Below, in pieces: positions 1 through 12,486 of a stretch of 64,000 bases of DNA (the stretch's first letter is position 1; every line of letters begins with the position of its first letter). The notes below the pieces were generated by a model. That model was not told where the DNA came from. It saw nothing but the letters and a program-made list of their open reading frames with translations, and ran no database searches. The position numbers and the translations under genes were made by a program. The DNA is from Cristatella mucedo (lineage: Eukaryota; Bryozoa; Phylactolaemata; Cristatellidae), in contig WPIO01000025.1 in the NCBI GenBank assembly GCA_009760855.2, forward strand, positions 2,031,501 through 2,095,500. The letters run 5' to 3'.

Positions 1-1838
1 ATGATAACAAGCAAGCTTTCCTGTTTAGGCAAGCAAGCAAAAGCACATAAGGATATGCTTAAGAACGCTCATTAGGAGGATCATTGGTCAATAACTAGTG
101 CTGAATCATATAAATGTAAGCACTAGTTATAACTCGGCAGAAAAATTCGCCCAGGCGCTATACAAGCAGAATTTCTCTTGATCTTAACCACAGCTCGCGA
201 GTTTCTTCACTCAAACTCATACCGAAGAAAATTTACGAGTACGGAGGAAAGGTTGTAAATAACCAATTGTCAGCTAAAGGTTCAAAACACAAAAATGTTG
301 TGCTAACCTCCTTGGTGTGATTCCGTACCTTTCAGAATAATCAGCGAGCTTTCAATTCCCACAAATCACTAATCCGACGGTCTTTTATTGGCCTCTTTCG
401 TCTAAAGAACTGTGTGCTCAGTGTAGTATATCTATAACCCTGATCAGCTTTGAAAGAAAAAAGTCGATGACCTAAAATAATGCTGTCACAGACTTTTGTA
501 AGTTGTGTCAAGAAAAACGTTGGCAGTTATTTTACGGCTGGGGGCTAGATAGTTAAGAACTGACCATTTGATTACTACAAAATTAAAATTTAGTGAAGAT
601 AAGGGCGAGACGTCTGGTACCTGAAAATAATGCAGTGTAAGAGCACATTGGAGGAGAAGAAAGTTCTTGTAAGGAGGATGGCACAAGTAAGTGAAGATAC
701 CTGTACGTAAAACAGGGGATCTGCACATTGATTTGAGGCTTGTTAGGGCGCCAGCAAAGCTCAAACAGATCCTTTAGAATTTGGCTGAGATGCATCTGAA
801 AACAAACCAGATGAGTAGCTGACAGCTGTAGCAGTTACGGGTAAATAAGGGCACCCTCCAAGAGGGCTTTAATTAAAAAAAACAGTTACAGCAGTAGAAG
901 TATTCCAAATAAATGAACTAGTCGGATTTAGTACTCTGGTTGATTTAGGAAATAGTTTGGTAATGTTTTTAGCTGAATATTTCTATTGCCATGATACTAG
1001 AAGGAGTCACTCGCCATTCAATTGGGAATGTTTTCGATGGGGGCTGCAAGGGATGTAGTAAGTAAGGGAGGGGCAGAGCAAAGGCTGTAAGGGCTCTCGG
1101 ACATATGATAGATATTGGCCAATACAATTAGGTCTCTTAATTTAGATTTGCTACTGGTTTTAAGCTAGAATTTTCATATTTCCACAGTAAATATATAGGG
1201 CATTGCCCTTGCTGTTTTTTATATGATGTAATTCTAGGTTCAAAACTGCCGCAGGCAAAACGCAAATCTTGAAGCAAAATTAGTTAGACTTTCAGTAGGT
1301 CTACCAACTCATCTAATTGGCGCTGCCGTTAATCTACACTGAAGGTTTAATGTCTCAAATTTTTTTAACTGAATACAAATAAATTCCGCAGACTTATCAG
1401 TGTGAAGAGTACGAGGCACACTCTCACTAAAATAGGTCATGTAGCTCCAGCCACTTTTGCTGTAGTTATCTCACCTATTTGGCTTGCTAGCTAGGAAATT
1501 GAGGACTCCCAACGAGATCACAAAATGTGTTAGAACAGAAAACTTCTTTCGAGATTAAGGTACAATCTTCATAAATTAGTCCACCTTCACTCGTTGTCAT
1601 TGCTTTGGGCAGGCGGAAGAACAAGCCAGCAAGCACTACGACGTGTTTGCATGATGGGGCTTACAAATTAATTTAATTTCTAACCCCTTGATTTGCCAGG
1701 GACTACATTATTGCACGATCATTCAGTAAGAGTGAAGCTTGGGCAAACATTACATATTTGCTTACATCCAAGCAAACTTAATTTATCAGTACAACAGCAA
1801 AGCAGCTTTTAGAACTTTCTGAAGCGTATCGCACTCAC
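1..1838. other. Intron 3 of paralogue A; no other feature seen
   Basis: AT-rich sequence downstream of exon 3. Exon 4 of paralogue A was looked for here (RFGRKK...FRLISG region) and not found. Short open frames near 486-795 look random. Confidence 0.5.
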
Positions 1839-1942
1839 CTGTCTGATAAGATTCCAATTACTAAGGCACCGATAAGTCGGCCAATAAATCCCATTGTCGT
1901 GATAGTTGCCGCCACCTGGCGTTTGTCACACACGAGGTTAAA
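1839..1942 (-). CDS. Paralogue A exon 3 (TM2)
   Basis: 104 nt, open. [19 protein letters not shown] through TM2 to GILSD, with acceptor CTTCAG and donor ACAG|GTGAGT. Only four residues differ from gene D by hand count. Confidence 0.92.
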
Positions 1943-4891
1943 CTGAAGATACGAAACGGCAGTATAAATAATCTCCCCATTGGAAAGGGACGGGCACATA
2001 CAGCGTTCCTAGATTGTTCTAAGCCTCTAGAACGATGCCTCACCTCACTGGTTAATGTTCTGCCAACTTCGGACGTATCGTAGACTACGCTCTGACATGC
2101 AACTTCGAAATCCTTTCTCTCATCCATGTAAATAACACATGGCTTAAGTACACCTTCGGCGTCCAGGGGAATCCTTTTTCGGACTGAGGCATTGTGTAGT
2201 TCATCTCGAATTGAGTAGGTGTCATTTACGTCGATCCGGCACCTGACAGGAGAAAAGTGTAGGCTGGTGCTCAACGGAAGCGGCCGATGCCTGCCCTTTT
2301 ACCACTCATCTTACAGCATTTAGTGCCAGATCCAGCAACGTCTATTTAACTGATAGTGTTACGGGGCTGCTCAGGATGCGGGCGAAGCATATGTTAGGGT
2401 AGGCACGTGGTGTGCCAAGGCTCAGCAGTTTAGACAATATTTTGAGAAGGGCACTGCTTGTGGTGAATCGCCACATCTGTTGGCATAGATGGAGCGTACA
2501 TGCTACTGTAATCAATGGACCTCGCTTCATTGCACCGTCGTAATTGCAGCTCTGCATGTGGTATTCTGCAGTAAATGAAATAAAATTCATAATGCATTTA
2601 ATTCTTGCTCTAGATATGCAAGGTCATTCGTTTAAATTTAGTAAAGACTTGAAGTATCGTCCCTGAAATTTTATCTAACCACCATCTTCCGGTGCATCAC
2701 TGCTTTGATTTACTTCCAGAATAGTGCAAGGTGGTTACAAAAGGCCAGCCAGTCTCATTACTGTAGTTTCAAGCTGTTGACCAAAGTAATCTTTGATATT
2801 AGAGAGCTATAACTAATGACTTTATCTAAGCATTTCTTTCGGAATCACGAGCCATTTAGGACGAATTAACCAGCTCGTCGTTTATTTCACTTAAAGTCAA
2901 ATTTTTTTCAAATATTTTGCATGCCTCTCTAATGGTTGAGTATATCGTGAATATTAGTTTTACGGCGAATGAATGCCTACTAGACTAGCTTTTGAGAGTA
3001 ATCAGTCCCGTAAGTTATACCCTGATAAATAGTTGGGATATAGCTTTCACCTTTTTAAAGATAATTTTCACGACCTTTGTTCCGCGGTCGTGGGTGCGAA
3101 TCTTGGGAGGGCGATCTGTTATCGCATCTGCAAGTGGTGTTGATAGCCATAACGGCTCTTCTGACGCTATGAAAAGAGGCTGTTAAATCAGCCAATATTT
3201 TTAGGAACACTAAATAAATTATAAAGTGATACAAAATGATTAATTTTTGCTGTACGCCCGTCTTTGATTAATAACTATATTTATTGTAAAAACAACGATT
3301 TTAAATCTGCTGTAAGTTTTGGCTAAAAAAGAATAATACATGTAAAAACAGGACTGCTATATAACTTGTTTGTGTGCGACCTCAATAATTTGCATATTGT
3401 AGGTGAATGTTATAAGCAATTATTCTGCTTAAATTTTCATTACATCTTTAAACTTGATTGCTATTTGTTAATAAAATGAGGTAATAAGTACTTTATGAAC
3501 GTAAATAGGTAAGTCACTACTTTTAATTCAGATTGAGTTTCACATTTCTTGAGTAGCTATGTTTTTGAGTAAAAAGCTGAACATAATTAAGATTATATAC
3601 TTAAAACGCATCTCATCCAGGAAAAGCCATTGAGTCACGATATTACGAAGGCGAAAGCGGAACGCTAGCAAATGATCAACCAACAGCACAAAGCTCAGTA
3701 TTGGAACACCTGACACCATTGGATTGTTTAGACTAACACCATTAACACTAACACGCTTTCTTGGTGGGAGCTTTAGTTAATGCTTCTAGATCCTCGGTCG
3801 ATATAAGGAATGCACTATCCTATAGTCTTTTTTCTCAAACTTAGTAAAGATCATTTTTGGATCATTGAGTTAAACAAGTGGTTCACTATATTTGGTCACT
3901 TTAACGCTTAAAGAAACATATCTGTGAGGCCTTCAGATACTAATCTTAGAATAGAGCTAAGATGATTGAATTTGACGACTCCGGTAGTAAGTTCGAGTTC
4001 TGCTGCAGGCCATTCTTAATTTCCCTCTGAAATCTAGATTGATAGCCACTACAGATCTTTCTATCGGTCACCATATGAATGAGCCTGCTAAATAAACTAA
4101 CCTTGACTTTAATTTCGGCTGTGGGCCAAAAATTAACGACTGATCAGTGGCTATAACTTTACTTAAGAAATGGTTAAATTCTCAGAAAGCATTGCTTTCT
4201 GCAGTAAGAAAAAGATTTAAGATTGAGTGGAAATTCTTTCTCAGCGAAGACGACAACAGCTGAAGAAAACATTAGTCAGCCAGCAGTGCAGTCGGGTTCG
4301 CACCCAGAGAAGAGACGGACCAATAGATGGCTCGTGCCAATTTATGCCTTTCATGATGGTTACTAAAATTTCTACTACCTGGCTGAGACAGATCCTAAGA
4401 ACTCAGTTTACCATATACTGTCAGAAAAATATGTTTTCGACAATCCAAAAAGAAGATTACTTTGACATGCTCTCGGAAATTTTTGGTGACGAGTTTTAAC
4501 TTTTTGTAGTAATAATTTTTATATTGTTAAAGGTACGTGGACATTTACTTTGCACAAACTATGTCCGCCACATCACAGCTGATCTATTATTAAACAATAT
4601 TTCACTAATTTCCTGTTTATTTACAAGATTTTGACTTCCGAGCCGACCTCATGTTAGTGCGATCTTAAGTAATAGAATGCCTAGCTTGCGCCCGGATGCT
4701 GTTTGTCTGCCGACTAGTAACTAGAGGCGTCGAACGCTGGCCATTCGCTTTTACCTGTGTGGTGGCTCTGCCAGGCTGTACAACACTGAATAGACGAAGA
4801 CGGCGCTCATACAAAACTGGATGGATAAAAGAGAGAATAATCTCTTCTGATACTTTCCGAGTTCACCAATGCATATTAAAACTGCATGCAT
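1839..4891 (-). CDS. SLC22-family transporter, paralogue A, exons 1-3 (3' part off window)
   Basis: The visible exons are the complement of 1839..1942, 2044..2242, 4755..4891. They have the same lengths (104, 199, 137 nt), phases and splice sites as gene D exons 3, 2 and 1, and no disabling change. By hand count, identity to gene D is about 33/45 in exon 1, 45/66 in exon 2 and 30/34 in exon 3. All four loop cysteines are kept. Exon 3 ends at GILSDR, so at least six more exons must lie left of position 1. Intron 3 of gene D is 2.2 kb, which fits exon 4 being just outside. This looks like a live gene rather than a relic, but only its first 146 codons can be checked. Confidence 0.88.
2044..2242 (-). 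CDS. Paralogue A exon 2 (extracellular loop)
   Basis: 199 nt, open throughout. Acceptor TGTCAG and donor GAG|GTGAGG. Encodes CRIDVNDTYSIRDELHNAS, then [16 protein letters not shown] and DTSEVGRTLTSE. Cysteines match gene D 47, 81 and 95, and two N-glycosylation sequons are kept. Confidence 0.92.
3065..3202 (+). mobile_element. SINE-1 copy, 5' truncated
   Basis: Matches the SINE-1 body: cacgacc...ggtcgtgggtgcgaatc (B box region), gggcgatc, gcaagtggtgttgatagcc, cggctcttctg, and the end aggctgttaaatcagc. The A-box head is missing. Lies in intron 1 of paralogue A. Confidence 0.75.
4755..4891 (-). CDS. Paralogue A exon 1 (start codon, TM1)
   Basis: 137 nt; begins MHAVLICIGELGKYQKR and ends AEPPH with donor CACAG|GTAAAA. 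The ATG at 4,891-4,889 aligns with the start of gene D, and the TM1 segment is conserved. Confidence 0.88.
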
Positions 4892-4996
4892 TCCTCTACC
4901 ACACCGTGTGTTAAGACAGCTGCTAGTCACCGCTCGCTACGAAACGCTATCAGCACCACCCACCGGTCGATAACATTTTATCGCCAGCTGAGGTTA

Positions 4997-5016
4997 GGCT
5001 CTTGACAAGCCCTTGG
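4997..5016 (-). promoter_or_regulatory. Conserved upstream block of paralogue A
   Basis: Minus strand reads CCAAGGGCTTGTCAAGAGCC, 105 nt before the ATG. It matches the block of gene D at 18-19 of 20 positions, but the CCAAT core is CCAAG. A TATA-like GATAAAAT follows about 20 nt downstream. Confidence 0.5.
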
Positions 5017-6854
5017 CTGGGATTTTCAAGCTGCACGGATCTTAAGCACCAATCAACCATTGAGCTATTCAAACATTCTGGATACACTCACATTATGTTA
5101 TTTCCGATTAAATCGCCGGGATACAGGAAAGCATTAAACTTTGCTAAAATTTGACTTGAAGTCTCGAACAAAGCAATTGCTCCTAAGTAAACAAATTTCA
5201 TGTGTGAGGAAACACCTTTCGAAAAATAATTTGATCGGCAGAAATTATGAGCAAGCATTGATTTAAATAAATCTATATCATTTATGAGCGTTGCCTTAGC
5301 AAAACCGCAGAACGAATCCCGAGGCTTTCATTTGTCTATGATGTGATAATATCTGTACAAGCATAATATAAACAGTTTATCAGTAGGGTAATACGAGCTA
5401 TCTAACAATGAATATAATTCAATAAAACTAATTATGCAACGGAAGCCTTTCTGTGACCAAATAGCTTAGCTACCTTCGAGAACTTATGGCTTCTTTGCAA
5501 ACTATACAAAACATTGATCTTATGAATGCAGTTTAAACGCACTTTTTTACGTATGCGGTGCTGTCAATCTATTAGAGGATTCAACTTGCTCGAATTTCTG
5601 TGCGCCTCTAATTAACTTTCATATGGTCAATTTATTTTGCGGTGACCATATTGCCATAAAGCTTAAAGCATACATTTTTAATGTTTTACAGGCGTTGCCA
5701 TTTTAGGCATCGTGTAGCTGCCTCGAAGATCAGTTTAACTTACGCTGCCTAGTTTTCCATTAACATCAATAACGAGTCAAATTTGTTGGGCTAATAGATA
5801 CTTCTCTACATGCTAGTAGCGTTTTTAGTGGAAACTAAATTCACCTCAAGTGAATGGCAAAATATTCTACCAAAATATTTAGGGACACCTATTTTATTGC
5901 TAGTATTCTTTTCAACCCGTCCTAATTTCGTAACTGCACTTTTGAAAGACAGTTAATCTCTTGCAACATTATTGAAAAACGTATCCTTGAAGTTGACTGA
6001 TACCACGATTTTAAAAGAAGAGAAATATTTGATCACAATTAATATCATCGCTCGTCACTGAAAAGGAATATATATAGCTATAAGCCGTGTGTACTCTGTG
6101 ACTAGCCAAAACATTGCATGCAAACGACGGCATCATTCTACTTTCCGATTTTTGTATGCTTTAATAGCACTTTTCACTTTCTGATTTTTGTATGCTTTAA
6201 TAGCAGCACTAGGGTGTTGAATGAACTACTTTATGCTGTCTGTACAGGACCCTCAAAAGACCCATAGGCAGACGACTATTCACAACTGCATGTGTTGACG
6301 AGTGATGGACAGCTGTCCTATCTGAATCTGCACAAAGAAACTCGGCCTTCCCAGCTGCTGACAAGTGCTGACATACGCACCTCTTTAAATGGAGCTAAGT
6401 ACCTCAAGTGCGTTTCTTAATTAGCCGTTGCTTCTCCAAAAGTCAGCTGTTCTGGACCAGACTATATATCGATACTAGTCCATTTACGTTTAACTCGTTC
6501 TTTTTAAAATGCTGCCTAAGGTATTGGAGAGCTTGAAAGAGCAGCTCTCTTTATCTTCCTTGGTCAAATCCGGCTGAGAGCAAGAAAGTCTGCCCTGCGG
6601 CGAGGGGTGAAGTTTTAACAAATTGATTTTAGATGGAACGTTGTTGTATGGCAAGCAATGTCTGCTTGCAAATACACCAGAGATACAGTGATCTCCACTG
6701 ATTGACTGGGAATCAAAAATAAAACGAAAACTGTAATCCTTACTGCTTTAGGCGTCTAAGCTTGCATCTAATATGTGACTATGTGTAGTTTTCCCGATAA
6801 GGCTTAGCTTTGACTGGCCGAAACTTCCGATAACATCAGCAGTTTAGCTTTTGC
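5017..6854. other. Spacer upstream of paralogue A
   Basis: AT-rich, no gene recognised. Contains only a 35-bp tandem duplication (6,141-6,206). Confidence 0.5.
6141..6206. repeat. Two-copy 35-bp tandem duplication
   Basis: The string gatttttgtatgctttaata occurs twice, 35 nt apart, with nearly identical flanks. Confidence 0.85.
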
Positions 6855-7001
6855 TACGGCAGTTGTTTTTCACGACCTCGGTCGTAACGTCAAGGGTTTG
6901 AATCTTGCGGTTGGAAATCCTTTATCTCTGCTACAAGAAGCGGTGATAGCCGTAAAGGTTTTTCTGTCGCTATATAAAAGAGGCTGTAAAATCAGCTAGT
7001 A
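6855..7001 (+). mobile_element. SINE-1 copy, 5' truncated
   Basis: Contains cacgacctcggtcgt, a degraded B box (gggtttgaatc), aagcggtgatagccgtaaag, ctgtcgctatataaaagagg and atcagctag. It is close to the LINE A copy at 7,144. Confidence 0.75.
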
Positions 7002-7143
7002 TATTAATGTGGTATCCCTGTCTAAGCAAGCCCGAATTTTAGCAATGCTATGCAGCAGAAAGCAAGCAGACTTAACTGTGGAGCTGATGCTGCCGTCCAG
7101 TAAAAGGTAACTTTGAAACGGGACACCTAGATTTCGTAGAGAT

Positions 7144-8795
7144 TTAATAATAATAATAATAATAATGCACTTGATAAAGTGCCCTCAGAGAACTCAATCT
7201 CTCTCTAGGCGCTTTACATTTTCTGAAAAAAGATAATGCAATTGAATGGTGAGTAAAATCATGCTTGATAAACAAACAAAAAGAATAACATGGTTAGGGG
7301 TGACATGCACAGGGTCAGCATGCAAATGTGGTTAGTGGCAGCATGCACAGTGTCAGCACGCATAAGCACATCTAGGACGAATCAAAGGGACCCACTAAAT
7401 GCTGTCCTAAATAGGTGTGTTTTTAAGTTCTTTTTAATTGTGGTGAGGTCAGGGAATGTTCTGACACAAGTCAGGAGGGAATTCTAGGCTCTGGGAGCGT
7501 ACGAACTAAATATGCGGTCTCTAAAGGATTTGAGGTTTGTACGAGGTATTTGTACACTGTTGGATTCCGAAAAGCGGGTGGTACGATGCTTGGCGTGATG
7601 GGGGAGTATATCACACAGATAGACTGGAGCCAAAGAATGAAGGGACCTAAAAGTGAGCGACAAAACCTTTAAATCGTACCGTTGCTTGACTGTTAGCCAG
7701 TGCATGTTGGCCAGAAGTGGAGTAATGTGGCAACTGCTTACGACTGACAAGAATAGCTGTGGATTTTTGCAGCAGCTGCAATCACCTAATCGCACATGCC
7801 GGTAGGCCTGTAAGCAGTGAGTTGCAGAAGTCGAGACGGGATGTCATGAATGCATTGACCATCTTGTACGTGGTATCCTTATCTAAACAAGCCCGGATTT
7901 TAGCAATGTTATGAAGCTAAAAATAGGCAGATTTGACTGTGGAGCTGATATGGCCGTCTAACGAGAGGTCGCTTTGAAATATGACACCTAGATTTCGAGC
8001 TGATTCAGCAGGAGATATGCTGGCAGAGCCAATTTTGAGCGTCTGCCTTTCCAATTTGTGAATCACACTGGGTTTACCCATAACTATTAAGTTAGTTTTA
8101 TCATCGCTTAGTTTTAGAAAATTTGTTGCCATCAATGCACGGATGTCATCAATGCATGAAGCACGTGGGTTGAGAGAATTAGAGGTGCTCAAAGGCCAGG
8201 AGGGATCAAAGCAAAGGTACAACTGAGTGTCATCCGCATAGAAGTGAAAGCCTAGATTGTGCTTGGCAATCACATCAGCAAGAGGGAGAATATAAACCTT
8301 GAAAAGAACCGGACCTAGCATGGAGCCTTAAGTTACCCCATATTTCAGAGGTACCTCAGATGATCTTTTTTCATTCATATCAACACTCTGGAGTCTGCCA
8401 CTGAGATAGGACCTGAACCACTGTAGAGCAGTGCCAGTGATGCCCAGGCGAGATGGGAGGTGCTCTAGAAGAACTTTGTGATCGATGGTATCAAAAGCTG
8501 CCCAAAGATCGAGCAAAACAAGCAGAGACACTCTACCCATGTCTGCATTCCTAAGTAGGTCGTTGTATACCCTAAGCAATGCTGACTCTGTGGTGTGATT
8601 AGCTCTAAAGCCAGACTGGAACTTAATAGCATGGTGTGAGGTTTTGATATATGTGTTCAGCTGGACCACCACGGCCCGTTACAATGTCTTTGATAGGAAT
8701 AGTAGAAGGGAGACTGGGCGGTAGTTGCTTAAGTTCTCTCAGTCTAGTGTTACTTTTTTTAGAAGTGGCCTGACTACAGCTTTATTTATCAGGAG
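7144..8795 (-). mobile_element. LINE family A (CR1/L2-like), 5'-truncated copy
   Basis: Reverse-transcriptase pieces read on the minus strand: NYRPVS-like motif near 8,730, LLDLWAAFDTIDHKVLLEHL (8,555-8,460 region), then LGPVLF and the catalytic YADD in [12 protein letters not shown] near 8,245. The two RT frames are in register but split by one in-frame TAA at 8,325-8,327, where the family has a Gln before GS. A frameshift separates the C-terminal part (HITPLLANMHWL, 7,795-7,484). The 3' end is the (ATT)n tail at 7,144-7,166. Dead, long-decayed copy. Confidence 0.85.
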
Positions 8796-8905
8796 ACGTG
8801 CTGGAAAAGCCAATTGTGAAAGTTAAATTTTCCTATTTCTGAATTACACTTGGCTTGCCCATAACCAGAAAGTTAGATGTATCATCGTTTAATTTGAGAA
8901 AGTGG
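8796..8905 (-). mobile_element. Second LINE A fragment abutting the first
   Basis: Aligns to 8,000-8,120 of the neighbouring copy (RT segment around LNDDTSNFLVMGKP), so the same LINE region occurs twice in the same orientation within 0.9 kb. The junction near 8,795 is ambiguous because both sides share a ggaga..tgctgg string. Confidence 0.6.
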
Positions 8906-9593
8906 TGTTGTGCTCGAGAGCATTGCATGGCAAAGCGTTTGAGCGAGTGACTGCTGACTCGAAAGAGTGGCCACTGGGCATATGTGCAGGCATAAAGGCA
9001 CGTCTCTTCATCAGTATCTCCTTAGGCTTAGCTACCTTTTATGAGTAGGTCCGCTTAGAGTGCCTATTATTTCGCCATTGTCGCACTGGAACTGTACTTG
9101 GATATTTCAGAGCGCTGATACCAACGGACTGTGCCTATCCATTAAAACTTTAATTAAATGAGCATCCCTCGAATAAATGTAGGTTCCATTCTTTTCGTCG
9201 TGTATTCTCTCCCTCTTCCGCCTTTATTTTCCAAGCACAGTCCAGGATTTCTTTCGTTCACGGTTATGGCAAAGCCATGAATGTGCTTTGATTATGCCCG
9301 GTCTTCCAGCATCCCAAACGCTTTCACTTCGCTTGCGTAATGTTTGCTAATAATCACATTTGGATTCCTGCAAACTTTCACGTATTTATTGACGATAAAA
9401 CTAACTTGCTAGTCATGGGCCCAATCAAGTGTCACTTTGTAACTGAGAAAAACTGACTCTTAAATTGAGTTTCTCATATATTTCTCTTGCTGTGTCTCGG
9501 TGAAATTTGGGCGTCCTTCCCCTTTGGGACACAGCCAGCTGTCGACTGGCTGAAAAATCTAAAGTTTACAAGTCAGATGTCAAGCACTGTGAG

Positions 9594-9594
<1 letters not shown>
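8906..9594. other. Spacer, nothing recognised
   Basis: No coding or repeat signal that I can name. Confidence 0.4.

Positions 9595-9660
<66 letters not shown>
9595..9660. repeat. (TG)n microsatellite
   Basis: About 33 uninterrupted TG units. The Val-Cys open frame across it is an artefact. Confidence 0.97.
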
Positions 9661-9661
<1 letters not shown>

Positions 9662-9782
9662 CGTGCAATTGCCACTTAGCGGGTGACTTTTAGTGGTCAT
9701 TTACTTTGTTGAGGCTAATTCCACTATAATACTGCTCAAACGCTTAACATTTTCTTAGCCAACTACTATTTCCAATAAATAA

Positions 9783-9958
9783 TAAATAAATAAATCCTAG
9801 CTGATTAAACAGCCTCTTTTTGTATAGCGACAGAAGAGCCTTTACGGCTATCATCACCGCTTGCAGTGGCGATAAAGAATCGCCCACTGCAGGAATCGAA
9901 CCTACGACCTCGGGACCAAAGTCGTGAAAGCAACCGCCTTACTTAAATACCCTTCCTC
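9783..9958 (-). mobile_element. SINE-1 copy, near full length
   Basis: Reverse complement of the 63,073 copy: ends tcctagctgattaaacagcc, carries gcaggaatcgaacc (B box reversed) and cacgacttt...gaaagcaaccgcctta (A-box side). An (AATA)n string flanks the 3' end. Confidence 0.85.
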
Positions 9959-10462
9959 CATCGGCATTAGTAATAGGGCCACACCTCAATTCAAAACTTG
10001 TCACTTAGTTTCACACTGCCTCTTCGTAGTCACCTAATATTTCTGCATAGCATTTTCCACAATTCTAGTGAGAGATTTATAATCTTTCCCACTTCTACCA
10101 TCGTTGTCTCATAAGGTGATTGGCAACACTTAAGACGGAATGTCGTAATGGCATTTTGGTACTTGACGCATGGAATAGAGTAAGACCATGCTTGCCTGTG
10201 CTTGTTTAAAAGAGTTTGTAAATATGAATTTCAAATTTTTGCGAAATTCAACACCGAGCATGAAACCATGGCATAAATAGGCCACCACCGCAGCTCTCGC
10301 TGCTCCACTATTGCAACTTTCTGAGCCTTCTCACGTTGCAGTCGGCAGTGGGCGTTCAATGCACAGTTAAAAAAGTTAGAAATTACATAATTAATTAATG
10401 ATACCAGTACGATAAAAAAGCCATTTTTGAAGTGTCCAGTGTGATGCCCAATTACCGATCTG
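9959..10462. other. Spacer downstream of SLC22 pseudo-copy B
   Basis: No remnant of SLC22 exons 4-9 seen here. Confidence 0.4.
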
Positions 10463-10864
10463 AATTACTGAGGCACCGATAAGTAGGCCAAGGAATCCCA
10501 TAGTTGTGACGTTAGCCACCAGCCGGCACTTGTCGCACACCAAGTCAAATTGAAGCATGGAGACAATTAAGTTTTGAATTATAATTTAAAAGAAATTTGA
10601 TTTTTGCATTCTGCTTAAGGATGTACTAGCTTTGTTGAGGTATTATTAAAACGAGTTTACAAATGCCTCACCTCGCAATCAACGTTCTGCCTATTTCCGA
10701 TGTATCGTAGACCAAGCTTTAGCATGCACCTTTTTACTCATTTTTACCATCGATGTAGATAACACGAGGCTTAAGATACCGTTATTGTTAATCGGAAATT
10801 TTTTTGAATTAAGCCATTGAGCCTTTTTTGAATTTTTTATTTGTTATCGCCGCCAATGCTGCAC
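10463..10864 (-). pseudogene. SLC22 pseudo-copy B (exons 2 and 3 only)
   Basis: Two exon relics in gene order. Exon 2-like 10,672-10,864 keeps acceptor TTTCAG and donor GAG|GTGAGG, but is 193 rather than 199 nt and meets stop codons after the opening CSIGGDN. Fragments such as CVIYID-like and YDTSEIGRTL remain. Exon 3-like about 10,463-10,560 reads FDLVCDKCRLVANVTTMGF, then loses the TM2/GILSDR end, and its acceptor is CAA instead of CAG. No exon 1 was found upstream and no exon 4-9 downstream. This is the most decayed of the copies. Confidence 0.85.
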
Positions 10865-11079
10865 CTGAAAACAAGAGAAACTTCAGCTAGGTCTAGAATT
10901 GAAATGCTTAAGCATAACTGAAGCAGATTTGTTTGCACGTGCCTTAGCACTCCCATATACTTACTATAGCAGTGGAACAAGAAAATTACCCAAGAGAGTT
11001 CAAGAAACTAAATGGCAACGAGGAAGCACAAGAGCTTGGCTATCATATACCGTTTCATATCGATATGAGTAAAGAGTAA

Positions 11080-11145
11080 AGCGCCTAGAAATAGATTGTG
11101 TTCTCTAAGGGCACTTTATCAAGTGTATTATTATTATTATTATAT
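11080..11145 (+). mobile_element. Solo LINE A-type 3' tail
   Basis: Reads aaagcgcctagaaatagatt ... gcactttatcaagtg then (ATT)n. Only the tail is present, so it may belong to a LINE or to a SINE sharing it. Confidence 0.65.
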
Positions 11146-11439
11146 GACAGGCAGCTGCTCAGGCTGCAAGCAGTGATTTCCGGCGAATGAATGCTAACTT
11201 TCAAAGTGAATGTGTTAATTTGAGCATCTATTTGCATCGGATATCCATACTACTGCTGGTCAAGGAGATTGCCTCGTTGTACTTTTGTTTTCTTTTATGA
11301 GGCGTAAAACTGCCAAGTTTGCAGATACAACTTACGCAATCCCAGCTCCGTACATATGGATTTTCATCAATTGAAAAACGAATACGGTTTTTTTAGAAGA
11401 TAAATTAAGTAATAGCCTAATTGGAACCACTAATATAGT

Positions 11440-11850
11440 AATAATAATAATATATTTGACAAAGCGCCCTCAGAAAACTCAATAGGGGTAGCACGCCTAA
11501 TAAACAACAAGAATTACATAGTTAGGGGTGACATACTAATAATCGGGTCAGTAAGCAAGTATGGTTAGTGGCACTATGCGCAGTGTCAGCACGAATTAGC
11601 ACATAAAGGACGAATCCCAGGGACCCACTAAATGCTGTGATAAATAGATGCCTTGTAATTTCATTTTAAATGTTTTCAAGTCAGAAGATGTCGTGACGCA
11701 AGTCGGAAGTGAGTTCTAGGCTTTGGGAGCGTAGTAACTAAAGCCAAGGTCTCCAAAGGATTTGAGGTTTGAATGAGGTATAGGTAAACAGTTAGATTCT
11801 GAAAAGCGGATGGTACAATGGTAAGCCTGGTGGGGGAATAGATCTGATAC
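11440..11850 (-). mobile_element. LINE family A 3' fragment
   Basis: (ATT)n tail at 11,440-11,455, then the 3' UTR and the end of the ORF (IRFSESNCLPIPHSNLKSFG). Broken upstream. Confidence 0.75.
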
Positions 11851-12334
11851 TGCTGATTTATAATATAATTCGATGCCGGTATATCCGCTGTCCTTGAGAC
11901 CCCAATGACAGTCCATTATCCTTTTTATTTTAAAATGTGGGATTGAGGACCATACACGTGAGGATTGTTTCCCACGAGCGAGTATTGGTGTGGCAGCACC
12001 CTTTTTTATCGATCCAGTGCTCTAAAGATCACGATATCCATTCTAATATATTGCGGCACTATATGCACAGAATCAAGTCTTAGCTTTAAATTTCCACTTT
12101 AGGTTAAAGCCAAATCCCGGTGCTCAAATCTCTAGATGCTTAGTAAGTTATTACTATGATCTCACGCCTAGCTGAAAACATGGCGTCTGGCGTGAACTTG
12201 GTTCATAGAGCATATCTACTTGCTAAACCACCGCTGCAGTTGAGAATAACTCATAAGAGTAGTGTCGATCAGTGTTGCTCGACAGCCCTTTACGACGGCG
12301 TGGGGACTTGTTTGTGGTCTTTACAAGCAGTTGA

Positions 12335-12486
12335 TATATATAATTAGATATAATTCATTCATATAGGGCCCCAAGAGAACTTAATCTCTATTCAGGCGCT
12401 TTACATATGCCTCGGGGCTCGAGTCCACGACCTTGGCCGGAGCGAGCACCTTAACCGCTAGACCAAACCAGCTCGGCAGTTGAAAA
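12335..12486 (-). mobile_element. SINE-2 copy (tRNA head, LINE A-type tail)
   Basis: On the minus strand: A-box region tggtctagcggttaaggtgc, B-box-like actcgagcccc, then tgtaaagcgcctgaatagag and attaagttctcttggggc, the LINE A 3' tail. A tRNA gene is rejected because the same composite recurs at 62,961 and 49,793. Confidence 0.8.
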
